From positions 28,902,098 through 28,966,097 of the forward strand of contig NC_092796.1 of assembly GCF_918797505.1 (NCBI RefSeq): DNA of 64,000 nt, read 5' to 3'. Position 1 is the stretch's first letter; each line of letters opens with the position of its first letter. Shown piece after piece: positions 31,287-41,446 of this stretch. The notes under the pieces were generated by a model. That model had not been told where the DNA came from and made no database searches. It saw only the letters and a program-made list of their open reading frames with translations. This stretch comes from Bemisia tabaci. Its lineage: Eukaryota; Arthropoda; Insecta; Hemiptera; Aleyrodidae. A program made the translations under genes and the position numbers.

Positions 31287-31545
31287 GGATCGCATTTAGC
31301 AAAAAGGAAGCAGCACAATTACAGTGTTGTAATAATGTTGCTTCTTCATAATTATCTAAAAAATATCCCAGAAGAGCAAATAGTATATTTTTTGCTTCCC
31401 TCCAAAAATTGTTAGTTTTTAAAGAGAGAAATCCTGTAAATTTTAACTTTTTAGATATTTTGAGTATTTTCAAAAGAAAAAAAGGAAGTTGCACGATTTT
31501 GAAAACACTGTAATCGCGCTGGTTCCTTTTTGCTAAATGCGATCC
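31287..31545. mobile_element. Small element V with 24 bp inverted ends
   Basis: GGATCGCATTTAGCAAAAAG on the left mirrors CTTTTTGCTAAATGCGATCC on the right. CACTT precedes the element, and (C)ACTT follows, a probable 5 bp target duplication. The interior is AT-rich and non-coding. Confidence 0.75.
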
Positions 31546-31551
31546 ACTTGT

Positions 31552-31797
31552 CTGCCATGCCAGGGAAGAACGCCGAATCAGCCATCAGATGGTGCCATAT
31601 TTCCTTCGATAAAAATGGTATATACTGGGAAAATTGTGAATATTTTTTTTCCTTTGCAGACAATTTTGTACACAGGTCAATCTAAAATATTCGAGAATTT
31701 CAATAATATGCACAACTTTCCTCAACAATACATTTTCTATCAGGGAAAATTTGGCGAATTTCGAAAGTTCATTGGGCATTCTTCCTCAGCAGAACAG
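31552..31797. mobile_element. Family D MITE (copy 10)
   Basis: Left end CTGCCATGCCAGGGAAGAAC. The right end ATTCTTCCTCAGCAGAACAG is degraded. Immediately follows element V. Confidence 0.7.
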
Positions 31798-31951
31798 TTG
31801 TACACCATATCGTGTGCGAAGACAAATTCCCGTGCGAGCCTTAAAAACGGATAATGAGTACTCGACCACTTTTAAAGGGCTTTCAAAAACTAGGATTTTT
31901 CACTTAAGGATGCAATTTTTTTGTCCCAAACATGACTTCATGTCTCCCATT

Positions 31952-32203
31952 CTGCCATGCTGAGAAAGAACACCGTATGAACATTCGAGAGTTGCCAAAT
32001 TACCCTCAATAAAACATATATTTTTGACAAAATTAATGCATATTCTCCCTTGAAATTTTTAGATATTTTAGATTAAATTGCGTACAATTTGGTCTGAAAA
32101 TTTTAGAAAATAATATTTACAACTTTCGCAGTAAATTCGGTTTTTTCGGAGGAAACTCGGCAACGTCTGAAGGTTTATACGGCGTCCTTCCGTAGCATGG
32201 CAG
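31952..32203. mobile_element. Family D MITE (copy 11)
   Basis: Left end CTGCCATGCTGAGAAAGAAC, right end CGTCCTTCCGTAGCATGGCAG (last 21 bases, 32183-32203). Confidence 0.8.
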
Positions 32204-32828
32204 CATTGTGGTTGGGTGTCAATTTGTCGTTTCTCTGACGAAGGAACGTTTCAATTCATAGATCACTTTTGAGAAATTCGCGATCGAAGTTTTGCCCAGT
32301 GACGTAAAATATGCAATCGACGCACGATTTGACCGAGATGAACTCACGATCTCCCTCTGATTTTTCTCTGTGCCGGAAAATACGAGCGTAGATTTTTCTA
32401 TGCCTGAAATCTATTTGATACCATTGCGCGGCACAACTCTCTGACTCCACAGGGGAAATTTACATTTTATCGGGGAGCCGTCGCGCAATGCCGCGCCGGA
32501 CGCTATTTGTCACCGATCAGCCCTGGCCCAGTAATGAATATCCTGAAAATTGCATATCCTGAAAATTACGGGCCCGAACCGGAGAGAATTCAGCTTCGAA
32601 ATTAGTTGGGAATGAAACATGCAGAAGAGTAGTGATAAAATGCTCCCGTTTAATTATTATCGACCGATGAATATGATTGCAGGATGCAACCCCTCCTACA
32701 GATTATTTTCCGGAACGAGTGAAAAATAGTCGAATCGGTTTCTGAGAGAAAGTCAAAAGCGAAAGTAACGTAAAAAGTAAAAAAAAAAAAACAACTACTG
32801 AGAGGCCCTCGCTGAATGACGTGACGCA
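32204..32828. other. Unassigned sequence
   Basis: The first 50 bp (CAATTTGTCGTTTCTCTGAC) resemble a family P left arm without its partner. Nothing else recognised. Confidence 0.3.
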
Positions 32829-32970
32829 ATGGACCTCTAGACAAGGTACGAATTTAAGCAATCTGATACACGTTTCTTAACCAGATTTTCACGTAGAACA
32901 CGATTCACACAACGAAAATTACTGAAAGCAACTCCTAACGAAGAGATTAACGTTTTTATTTCATAGTCAT
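32829..32970. mobile_element. Family I fragment (copy 4), left arm
   Basis: ATGGACCTCTAGACAAGGTA continuing through ACTGAAAGCAACTCCTAACG to TTTTTATTTCATAG. The right arm is missing, as in copy 3. Confidence 0.75.
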
Positions 32971-33014
32971 TTAAACCCCATCATATTCGATCTGAGAGAT
33001 ATGTTATCCCCGGT

Positions 33015-33439
33015 CAGCGGAGTGATTATTGGAATTGGTAGACAAAGCAATAGACAAAGAAGACATAGGGAGTATGGAGAGATCCAAGTGGTTACAAGTG
33101 GTGCTTCTTGCAGACTAAGAGACTAAAAGATGAACTTGCTAACTAAATGATGGACTAACTGTCGGGTTTCTGTCGGTTGCCATTAGTTAGTCTATTACTT
33201 ACCTCCTTTGTCCGTGGCAACCACCCGCTTCCACCAATAGGATCCTACTATATCCTTCTTGTCTTCTTGATAGAATGATGGACTAACTGTCGGGTTTCTT
33301 GTTGGTTGCCATTAGTTAGTCTATTACTTACCTCTTTTGTCCATGGCAACCACCCGCTTCCACCAATAGGATCGTACCATATCCTTCTTGTCTTCTTTGT
33401 CTACAGCTTTGTCTGTTAATTTCAATAATCGGCTCGCTG
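33015..33439. mobile_element. Family G element (copy 3) with internal duplication
   Basis: CAGCGGAGTGATTATTGGAA on the left mirrors TTTCAATAATCGGCTCGCTG on the right. A 128 bp block in the right half is tandemly duplicated, making this copy longer than copy 2. Confidence 0.8.
33146..33401 (+). repeat. 128 bp tandem duplication inside G copy 3
   Basis: Units 33146-33273 and 33274-33401 both start AATGATGGACTAACTGTCGG and contain GGTTGCCATTAGTTAGTCTA and CCACCAATAGGATC. They differ at only a few positions. Confidence 0.9.
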
Positions 33440-33741
33440 GACGCTGCACGAGGCCATCAAAATCCTGGATAAAGGAACAGAGAACAAGCGCAGAGCGTTC
33501 CGAGGCGCAAATTGATTTCAATACCCGAGTTTCGAGTTACAGGCTGTCCCAACATAGCAATAACTCGATAAAAAATGAATGAAAAACATTACAAGTTGCC
33601 TCACCTTCCCGTGAGATCATAATTACTCAAGCCGTCATCCAGGCGAGTCATTCTCCATGACAAGACTTTTTTTTCATCGCTGTTGTCGCTATGCTTTTTC
33701 TTTTCCACACTCGTGCCGCCAAGGGAGCATACGACCACCAA
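33440..33741. other. Unassigned sequence
   Basis: Nothing supported; 64-65 codon frames on opposite strands overlap here and extend into the G element. Confidence 0.3.
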
Positions 33742-33867
33742 CCGGACGTTTTTCTGTCAAACGGAACTATGTGCATTTTGACGTGAGCTCTGAGATCCAC
33801 AAGAATACATGCATGACATGACTCACGTCATAATGCACATAGTTCCGTTCGGCAGAGATACGTCCAA
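33742..33867. mobile_element. Family C fold-back MITE (copy 6)
   Basis: CCGGACGTTTTTCTGTCAAA to GTTCGGCAGAGATACGTCC. The inner pair CTATGTGCATTTTGACGTGA / TCACGTCATAATGCACATAG is nearly perfect. Confidence 0.85.
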
Positions 33868-34068
33868 CACACCGGCAACATCTAATCTAATGTATGAATT
33901 ACATTTGAAGCTAATTTATTCGGTTATGAGGAGGATCATTCCTCGATGAAATAACAAAAGTTTCCATTTGCGATACGATGATAGTACTATGGTCATTTAT
34001 CCAGAATGCAAGAGAAAAAAATATAAGCTAATTTTTCGTAACTTCTTCGTGACTCTGATTCAAAATAC

Positions 34069-34170
34069 CAGCGGGCTGATTGTTGAAATTGATAGACAAG
34101 GCCGTGGACAAAAAAGGCAAACAGAAATGGGAGGGATCCCATTGGTTAGAACAAATTTAATAGTCATAAT
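34069..34170. mobile_element. Family G fragment (copy 4), left half only
   Basis: CAGCGGGCTGATTGTTGAAA to ATCCCATTGGTTAGAAC. A D element follows directly, and no right half is seen beyond it. Confidence 0.7.
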
Positions 34171-34421
34171 CTGCCAAGCTAAGGAAAAACCCCGTATGAG
34201 CCATCAGGTGTTGCCAAATTTCCCCTGGCAAATCACTAATTTTCAGGAATATTTTTGAATGTATGCATGTCTACCAATTTCTCCGATAATTTTGTTTTTA
34301 ATTTGATCTAAAACGTTTGAACATGTCAAGGAAAAATATTTAAAATTGTTTTTAAAAATACACATTTTATCGAATAAAATTTGGTTACTCTCGAATGTTC
34401 ATGCGACGTTCTTCTGAGCTG
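34171..34421. mobile_element. Family D MITE (copy 12), right end degraded
   Basis: Left end CTGCCAAGCTAAGGAAAAAC. The right arm reaches GTTCATGCGACGTTCTTC and then loses the terminal repeat. Confidence 0.7.
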
Positions 34422-34638
34422 TTTTTACCGAAAAATTGTTTAAATTAGAATTTTTAAGTTGGAAGGTATGAAATCCACTTATCCCGCAAAACGCAATAAA
34501 ATTTATGGAGGCGAATTTTTTACTTTTTTTTAAATGATATTTTGGCAGGGCCATCTCCTTCTTGGTTCTGACCATGAGACTACTAATCCCCGCTCATCCA
34601 TTGAAGCACCTATAGCTATCTTCGTAGAGAAGCCAAGA

Positions 34639-34908
34639 CATATCGACGATGTAATTCCCAAACCAAAATGTATTTCATTTCGGACGTTCAAAAATCTCTG
34701 CTCCAATTTAATTTTTTAAAGTTAGAACAAATCATGCATAATACCTTCAAGTTTTTCAGAATTTGCTCCGTCCAGAGAAGAAAAATCGCACGGAAGTTTA
34801 TAAGAATTGACGTTGAGTAATCTCTACTTAAAAAATAAAGAATGACAGGAAGTCTACAACTTCGTGAACTGATATACGATGATTTGGGAGTTTCACCATT
34901 GATACGTC
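34639..34908. mobile_element. Family W element (copy 3)
   Basis: TATCGACGATGTAATTCCCA on the left mirrors GGGAGTTTCACCATTGATAC on the right. AAAAAATAAAGAATGACAGG then AAGTCTACAAC is the conserved right-arm block. Confidence 0.65.
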
Positions 34909-34946
34909 GTTTCTACAGTTTGCCAATTGTTCTTAATTGCAAAATT

Positions 34947-35200
34947 CACTGGAAAAAAACACATTGGATCTAGAGTCCAGACTCTTAAAAACATCGACAA
35001 GAAAAAGTACTTTTGATTCAATCAGAATCAAAAGTACGGAGAAGTTCGTAGAATTCAAGTACTTGAATGAAGAACGAAGCCTCTTAATTTAAGCGGATTT
35101 CGTTTTGATTCAAGCAAAAATCCGATTGAATCAAGAGTGTTTTTTCTTGTCAATGTTTTCAAGAGTCTGGACTCTAGATCCAATGTGTTTTTTCCATCTG
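34947..35200. mobile_element. Family E hairpin MITE (copy 4)
   Basis: CACTGGAAAAAAACACATTG to CTCTAGATCCAATGTG and a degraded right tip (TTTTTTCCATCTG). A short extra duplication (AATCAAAAGTACGGAG) lies in the left arm. Confidence 0.8.
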
Positions 35201-35994
35201 CAGGGGTTACTAAAATGAGTTCGAAATTGTAGTTTTTCATGGCGGAACGTAGACAAATGTGCTCTAAACGATCGTTAAAAAATAACATCAAACTAATTGT
35301 AAGTTATCTTGAACCCACAAGAAGCCAATTTATACCGCTAAAGAGCTAACCGGGATTAGCAAGCGATACGGCGAGGGGAAAAAAATCTTGGATACGTATC
35401 ATAATAGCGTGACAAAGTAAGCATGATTTATAGGCGTCATAATCCGCGAATAGTAATTATTTCTCCTTGTTAGCGAGCACTAATTCGATAATTACAGTAT
35501 CCACATGTTAATCACAACAGCTCGCCGTGGTCATGTCAACTACTTTGCATCGATGCATCCATCATTCATCTTTATTAATTTTCTTTGTTTTCAGGCAAGA
35601 AGCGTGTATTTAATTACTCGAGTTGAGCGTTTCCCGCCCGAAAGAGACGTCGATGTGTTCACCGCTCCGAGTCCTAGTGAGCACTCGGTGAATTTTAACT
35701 CGGGCTGTCTAGGAGGATGAGTTGGCGAATGCTTCCGGTAGATGATTTAAAGTGGGTCCTCACGCGCTTCAACTCATTGAGGTATTTAGTCGTTTTCCAG
35801 ACGAAACAACTTAAATGTGTTTCAACGGTGTAAAATGTTCATTCGCAAGGGCAGTTTTGCTGAGAAGCTATCGGACATTTCTAATCGAAAATTTCCCAGA
35901 TTTTCCTCCTGGCTTTGCGTAAAACTCCGTCAACACGACGAATCGTTCCGTTTCGTTTAAGTCTTGGATTGAAGTTTGAAATAAAAGACAATGG
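35201..35994. other. Unassigned sequence
   Basis: A 71-codon plus-strand frame at 35505-35720 has plausible composition, but its surroundings give no splice or promoter support. Nothing else recognised. Confidence 0.3.
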
Positions 35995-36612
35995 GCCTGT
36001 TGCAAACTTTTGCTAGAGCAAAAATAAGAGTTGTTTCTTCTAGATAATGCCTCAAAAATCACGATGAGCGCATCGGCAAAGTCTGAAATGCACTCATAAC
36101 TTCACAGTCTGCGTAAGAAATTTGCGGTTTTTTGAGCTTCCCGCTTCAAAAGCGATACTACGGCACAGGTGAACATTTTGTAAAAGGAGTCGTTCCATCG
36201 TCGGCAATACTCATCATGGCCGACGCCAATCCGCCAAAACACGTGTGATGGGACGAGATAATACCTGAACTGGATTAGACCAGATAACAATCGGCGTGTT
36301 TTAACGTTCATGTTTTCCACGCCCGAATTGATTGACCTTGAACTCTCCTCGAATTACGCGCGGAACTGCGCGCAAGCGTCGGCCATGATGAATATCGCCG
36401 ACGATGGAGCGACTCCTCTAACAAAATGTTCACCTGTGCCGTAGTATCGTTTTTGAAGCGGGAAGCTTAAAAAAACGCAAATTTCTTACGCAGATTGTGA
36501 AGTTATGAGTGCATTTCAGACTTTGCCGATGCGCTCATCGTGATTTTTGAGGCATTATCTATAAGAAACAACTCTTATTTTTGCTCTAGCAAAAGTTTGC
36601 AACAGGCCCATT
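35995..36612. mobile_element. Large fold-back element S, about 618 bp
   Basis: TGGGCCTGTTGCAAACTTTT mirrors AAAAGTTTGCAACAGGCCCA. Arms of more than 200 bp continue with CTCAAAAATCACGATGAGCG, GATGCGCTCATCGTGATTTT and GAGTGCATTTCAGACTTTGC-type pairs, reaching CACAGGTGAACATTTTGT / ACAAAATGTTCACCTGTG. The loop holds no recognisable gene. A single end of the same family is at 37744-37760. Confidence 0.85.
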
Positions 36613-37203
36613 TTTTTCATATGATTCTTATTGGTCCAATCGCTCCCAGCCATAGGGAGATTGGAAAAATGAGAGTCAGGTATGAAAATCTTTTCATTTC
36701 TTCAGTCGTTCTTTTGTCGAAGCGGGCCTAAGAGAGAGCGAAGCGCCCTCTGGGGGTTGGGCAGCGTAGCGGCCAAGGGTCACATCCCTCTAGTATACAT
36801 AAATGGTGGAAGGAAATACGTAAAATTGAATCAAATCAAAAGGAACTATGAGATTTTCCCCTTCATGGTGAGTACATGCACCAAAAACAATGAATTTAGC
36901 GCCACCTTCTCGGTTTCTAATCCGAGAGGTGCTTAAAAAGTATACTCGTTCATTGTAGAGGAAACTTTGCACAGAATGTTTGCATGCTTCATCGTTCTTT
37001 CTGGTATAAATACGTCCATTTATGCTTTAGCCTGCTCGCCAGACGCGAATATCAAGAGGCGAACCAATTACAAAGCCGGTAAACTAACCTCACTTTCACC
37101 GATTACAAAAGTATCGTGACCGGCTGACCAAGTGGGTTCAACTGCCGATCAGCTGATTTACTGCCCTAAAATAGCGCGCCGCTGATTCAGCACTCAATTG
37201 AAA
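36613..37203. other. Unassigned sequence with C-family end remnant
   Basis: GGTATAAATACGTCCATTTA near 37003-37022 resembles the right end of a C element; the matching left end is too degraded to define. The rest is unassigned. Confidence 0.3.
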
Positions 37204-37328
37204 TTGGACGTATTTCTGCCAAACGGGACTATGTGCATTAGGACATGAGCCCTGGTATGCGTGTATTTTATGGGTCTCAGGGCTCATGTCTTCATGCACG
37301 TAGTTCCGCTTGGCAAAAATACGTCCGA
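37204..37328. mobile_element. Family C fold-back MITE (copy 7)
   Basis: TTGGACGTATTTCTGCCAAA to CTTGGCAAAAATACGTCC, with CATGAGCCCTG / CAGGGCTCATG pairing in the core. Confidence 0.88.
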
Positions 37329-37439
37329 CTATGAATGGAGCATTTACTGCGTTCAATGCTGAAGAGAGCTCGGAAACTGATTCTGTCAGTCGCTGTATCT
37401 CTGTGGCGTAAAAAATTCTGAGAAATTTTTTCTCACTTA

Positions 37440-37560
37440 AATATCCAGACAATAGAGAATTTGCAGGTGTCTGAAATTTGATGAATTTCGTGTTCAAGTG
37501 AAAGCTACTGAGTGAATTGAACACAAGACTACCCTTTGTTCATGAATTGAACAATTCTTG
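37440..37560 (+). repeat. Family R dispersed repeat (copy 2)
   Basis: AATAGAGAATTTGCAGGTGT, then CTGAAATTTGATGAATTTCG, is the inverse of 13925-13995. Confidence 0.6.
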
Positions 37561-37743
37561 GAGAAGATATGGCAAAATAATCTAATCCACTAAAGTACAT
37601 GTGTTTAAATGGAAAATGCCGCCAGATGACGTCATAAAGCGGCACATTTTCTCACTTTTAAATCTATTTTTCTCCAATTTCCCATGTCAGAAAAAAATTA
37701 TGAAAAATACTGCGAACTCAGCCCACTAAGCACTGATAGCTGA

Positions 37744-37760
37744 AGTTTGCAACAGGCCCA
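37744..37760 (-). mobile_element. Solitary end of family S
   Basis: AGTTTGCAACAGGCCCA equals the terminus of the element at 35995-36612. No matching opposite end was seen nearby, and a D element begins just after it. Confidence 0.6.
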
Positions 37761-37762
37761 TT

Positions 37763-38014
37763 CTGCCGTGATAAGGAAGAACGCCGCATGAACATTCGAG
37801 AGATGCCAAATTTCCTTCTATAAAATGTTTATTTTTGCGGAAAGTTATGGATATTTTTCCTTGAAATTTTCAGGTACTTTAGGTGAAATTGTGAACCAAA
37901 TCATCTTAAAAATTGGAAGGAAAATATTCTTAAGTTTACCAGGAAATTCGTGTTTTATCCAAGGAAATGTGGCAACGCCTTGAGGTTCATACGACGTTTT
38001 TCTTAGCATGGCAG
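37763..38014. mobile_element. Family D MITE (copy 13)
   Basis: Left end CTGCCGTGATAAGGAAGAAC, right end CGTTTTTCTTAGCATGGCAG. Confidence 0.8.
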
Positions 38015-38370
38015 CATTCCTCGGGTTCACACTTTGACCCGTTTCACAAGGACGTCAAAAATTTCGTCTGATATTTTACAATAATCATCCCCGTCCTCTT
38101 TCCCTTCATCGATCGCCTCGGCATTTTAACGGGGCCGAAACAGCTCTTCTCCCGAATAATCCTCGTCTCCCACATTTCAACAGGGTTGCCGAATGGTGCG
38201 TTGACCTCAAAGTGCGATCAAGTGCAAATCCCCGCTTTCAGGATACGGATTGGCAAGGGCGTTTCTTATTTTTTCCTAAGTTTGAATGAAAGTACGTGAT
38301 ATTCACCCCATAAAACGAGCCGCGACGCGGACGTAACGTTGACACTTTTTTATTCCTCGGAGCGAGACGA
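38015..38370. other. Unassigned sequence
   Basis: No repeats or frames supported. Confidence 0.3.
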
Positions 38371-38530
38371 GAGTTTCGTCGCACGGTGGTTCGAGTTAAT
38401 CGGAGAGGTCGGACACGAAATTTTTGACTAAACTGCAAATTTTGATGTTTATTTCGTCACATTTTACATTTCAGGGGGTGATTCGGGTAGAAAATTTCAC
38501 GAGGAAACCAATGGAACCACTTTTAAAATC

Positions 38531-38955
38531 TTTTTTTTTTTTTTTTTTTTTTTTGATTATTTATTTAGCACATCTATGATATACATATTTAGCACTGTTA
38601 CTGTACAATGAGTCGCTGAATGTCTTAAAATTATAATAACTAACTAACTAACTAATTAAATATCTTAAAGTTAGTCAATTATGAAATGGAGCGAATAAGA
38701 AGAAAATGAGTATGAAAATAAGATTAAATCTGGAATAATATTAACTAACTAATAGGACAATTGTCTAATAACTTAAAATTAGACAAATTTTTATAAATAC
38801 AAGACATTAAGAAACTGTACATACATAAGATAAGTTAAAATAAACCCCGTATGTACAGAGAACGTCTTTTGTTTCACTCTAACGAGCTACTAGCCCTTAT
38901 TGTAAAGAAAATCTCAAGTAGATTTGTAAAATCAATCGTAAAATCATATTGTAAG
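38531..38955 (-). mobile_element. 5'-truncated LINE-type retroposon 3' end with poly-T (minus strand)
   Basis: A 24-base T tract (38531-38554) is the poly(A) tail of a minus-strand retroposed copy. Just before the tail the minus strand reads TAAATAAATAAT. The body has AT-rich 3'-untranslated character with (TTAG)n-like repeats. TAAAATCT occurs at 38524-38531 and again at 38956-38963, an 8 bp target duplication. No reverse transcriptase remains, so the clade cannot be told. Confidence 0.75.
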
Positions 38956-39033
38956 TAAAATCTCAGAGTTTTGATTTAACGGAGTTACGAGCTTTTTAAG
39001 TTTCCAAATTTTGTCCGGCCTCTCCTCCTATTG

Positions 39034-39447
39034 CACTGAAAAAAATTCTCGGCGTTTTTACCACGGTCCGTTGGTACCTTTACCATCTCACTTTTTTACC
39101 AGTTATTGGTAATTTTACCAAGACAGACTGGTAAACTTACCTAAAAACCGGTATTTTTACTGTTTTTTTCAGGTAAGAATACCACTTTTATTGGTAATCA
39201 ATTCCCGGTAACTTTGCCAATTTATCTCGGTAATTCTACCACAGTCGATAAAAAATATCGGCGTTTTTACCAAGATCCAGTAAAATTACCGAGAAAGTTC
39301 AATAATTTTACCGAGCTTTCTCGGTAAAATTACCAATTCCATAAATGGTAATTTTACCAAGAAAAAACTGGGATCAAATAGAACCCTGAATTCTTGGTAA
39401 CTTTACCCTTTTCATAGTAAATACACCGAGATTTTTTTTTCAGCGTG
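39034..39447. mobile_element. Family B MITE (copy 2) nested in an A element
   Basis: Starts CACTGAAAAAAATTCTCGGC and ends TTTTTTTTTCAGCGTG. The internal order is the reverse of copy 1 (ACCACGGTCCGTTGGTACC first). It interrupts the terminal repeat of the A element. Confidence 0.85.
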
Positions 39448-39468
39448 ACTCGATCCATGGTGCGTCGG

Positions 39469-39849
39469 AAGAATGCTGCGAGGGACCCTCTTGATTTATA
39501 ATTGGGAGGCGCCCGCCCCGCCGCGCCGCGCCACCGTCGCCATCCCCGCAATTATTATCCCGACATTATAATCAGAGCGACGGAGTGTCTTTGTTTTTCT
39601 CTCTTGTCATAAGAGGTGCCTCTCGGAAAAGTATTTTATCGATCATCGTCGCAGGGAAACTCTGCCACGGGTGAAAATGAAAAATGTATCAAGAAAAAGT
39701 CCCGGCTAAGATCGGGGGCGTCATTTCAGTCGAGGCTTTAAGGGGGTGGAACTGTCTCGAAAGAGGGTGAGTTCCCAGTCTCACGAAAACTGAAAAGATA
39801 CTCAAACTGACCGAAATTATTTGAAGTTAGACTTGTTTTATGGTGGCAG
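39469..39849. other. Unassigned sequence
   Basis: Contains a GC-rich patch near 39510-39545. No features supported. Confidence 0.3.
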
Positions 39850-39980
39850 CAGCCCGATTGTTGAAATTTATGTCGGCACGACAAGAATCGAAAATCGATA
39901 TACTACACGACGCAGATAGGGCTATGTATTGCCTTACCTCGCCGATATAGCCAGTTAAAATTTCAACAATCAGGCTGCTG
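39850..39980. mobile_element. Family H short element (copy 1)
   Basis: CAGCCCGATTGTTGAAATTT mirrors AAAATTTCAACAATCAGGCTG (39960-39980). The interior has CGATATACTACACGACG and GATAGGGCTATGTATTG, shared with the copy at 57241-57362. Confidence 0.8.
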
Positions 39981-39989
39981 GTATACACT

Positions 39990-40255
39990 GTGGGATGCTC
40001 ATTGAAGTTGATGGACGAAGCGGTAGGCAAACGAGAAACAGAGTCATGGAGTGATCCTATTGGTGGAAGTGACCGGTTGGAATCGACAAAAGAGGAGACC
40101 AGCCAACGGAAACCCACGAGGGGCCTTAAAATAAGTCCATCAATTTTCCCCTTAGTCTACAACAACCACCCGTTCCAACCAATAGGATTGCTCCATTTTT
40201 CCTCAGCCTTCTTCGTCCATTGCTCTGTCTGTCAAGTTCGATGATCAGCCCGCTG
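39990..40255. mobile_element. Family G element (copy 5)
   Basis: ATCCTATTGGTGGAAGTGAC on the left mirrors CCAACCAATAGGATTGCTCC on the right. The right terminus is GATGATCAGCCCGCTG; the left terminus is degraded. It lies directly beside an H element with a similar terminus. Confidence 0.75.
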
Positions 40256-40729
40256 AAAAAAAGATTTATTTGAATTTGCTGCGAAGCGGTTTTTTCTACC
40301 GGAAAAAGGATCAAATCGTTTGTGCCGTTGCAGACTTTCTGTCATACTCGTTTTTTTCTCTCGAAAATGAGTCGATGAAATTTCTTGAAAACTTCTTTGC
40401 TTTTTCTTCTCCGTTACCAGAATCATTTTGCGGGATTTCCAAGCGATGAAGTTGTTTTGCTTTCCTTCGGAAAAGTAAAATAGGAGCGTGAATTTTGAAA
40501 CACAGAAACGGAGATACGTGGTTTCGCTTTTTGGACATTGATATGCAAAAAAATCAATTTTCATTATTTTGGACTCGTTCCCTTCAAAAAAAGGACGCAT
40601 TGATGTAAGGCCGTCTCTGTTCCTCCTACCTTCCTTTTAGGCATTTGAAAGGCGGTCCCGACCCCCTCGCTCCTCGCACTCCTTACGTAATTTATGAACG
40701 GCCCCGATGCGTCAGCATGAAGGACTGAT
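40256..40729. other. Degraded W-like sequence and unassigned DNA
   Basis: ACGGAGATACGTGGTTTCGC near 40508 and the sequence TTGATATGC resemble the right arm of W elements; the rest is too degraded to define. A 122-codon minus-strand frame across it (40232-40600) is not supported. Confidence 0.3.
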
Positions 40730-40981
40730 TTGCCGTGCTAAGGAAGAACGCCGTATGAACATTCGAGAGTTGCCAAATTTCCCTGAATAAAACATGTATT
40801 TTTGAAAACATTCGTGCACATTTTCCCTTGAAATTTTCGGATATTTAAACGAAATTACGAACGATACTGCCTGAAATTTATGGAGAACAATATTCACGAT
40901 TTTCCCAGTAATTTCGGTTTTTATCGGAGGATATTTGGCAACGGCTGAAGGCTCATACGGTGTTTCTCCTCGGCACGGCAG
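40730..40981. mobile_element. Family D MITE (copy 14)
   Basis: Left end TTGCCGTGCTAAGGAAGAAC, right end GTTTCTCCTCGGCACGGCAG. Confidence 0.8.
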
Positions 40982-41066
40982 TGATGTTCGCGAGATCTGG
41001 GCCCACCAGATCCCGATGGTCGATGAAAGTTGAGTTTATCGGCGGCACGTGAAATCTCGTCCCTTG

Positions 41067-41077
41067 GCGCATGCGCA
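41067..41077. promoter_or_regulatory. NRF-1/ewg-like palindromic motif
   Basis: GCGCATGCGCA matches the core of the NRF-1 (insect erect wing) site, which is typical of CpG-rich, TATA-less promoters. It lies in a locally GC-rich patch and overlaps the ATG of the candidate exon at 41071. Confidence 0.4.
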
Positions 41078-41103
41078 ATCCGGACGGTTACGCGACGCCG
41101 ACG
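41071..41103 (+). CDS. Candidate first coding exon, 11 codons
   Basis: ATG at 41071 opens MRNPDGYATPT and is followed immediately by ACG|GTAAGT, a near-ideal donor at 41104. Context: GC-rich, NRF-1-like site at the start. The product is unknown, and the exon is short enough to arise by chance. It could also be untranslated leader. Confidence 0.25.
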
Positions 41104-41110
41104 GTAAGTT

Positions 41111-41446
41111 ACATAAAAACGGATTGGTGTCCTAGGACAATGGAACCCAACGCGGGGGAGGGACAGGGGGGCTTGTGGAGCCGCATCAAGTACCCGCGTC
41201 CGGGGTTGCCGCACCGCGGGGAAACGCGACATTTTACCGAGCTGTCCGCGCGGATGGACCGGGGAGTTTGGCGTCCGGGCCCGTGTCCACAAATCTATAC
41301 TTTCTCCGTTTCGTTACAAATCACGCCGCGATGAGGAAATGGAGGAACCCGCACAGAACAGCGTAGTAGTGCATCGGTGCATCGTTGCCGCCCATTAAAC
41401 GGGGAGCAGGGATCGGCAAATTGTTCCGAGGGATCAGGCGGAAGCC
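41111..41446. other. GC-rich unassigned sequence
   Basis: GC-rich, with open frames on both strands (41071-41366) expected from composition. Could be an intronic or promoter-proximal CpG-rich area downstream of the candidate exon. Confidence 0.3.

Larger units (their letters stand above)
38371..39468. mobile_element. Family A MITE (copy 3) split by two later insertions
   Basis: Left part: GGTTCGAGTTAATCGGAGAG then GTCGGACACGAAATTTTTGA through CCACTTTTAAAATC. Middle part resumes at 38956 (TCAGAGTTTTGATTTAACGG) and reaches GTCCGGCCTCTCCTCCTATTG at 39033. The final ACTCGATCCATGGTGCG resumes at 39448. Removing the two insertions restores a normal A element of about 250 bp. Confidence 0.8.
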
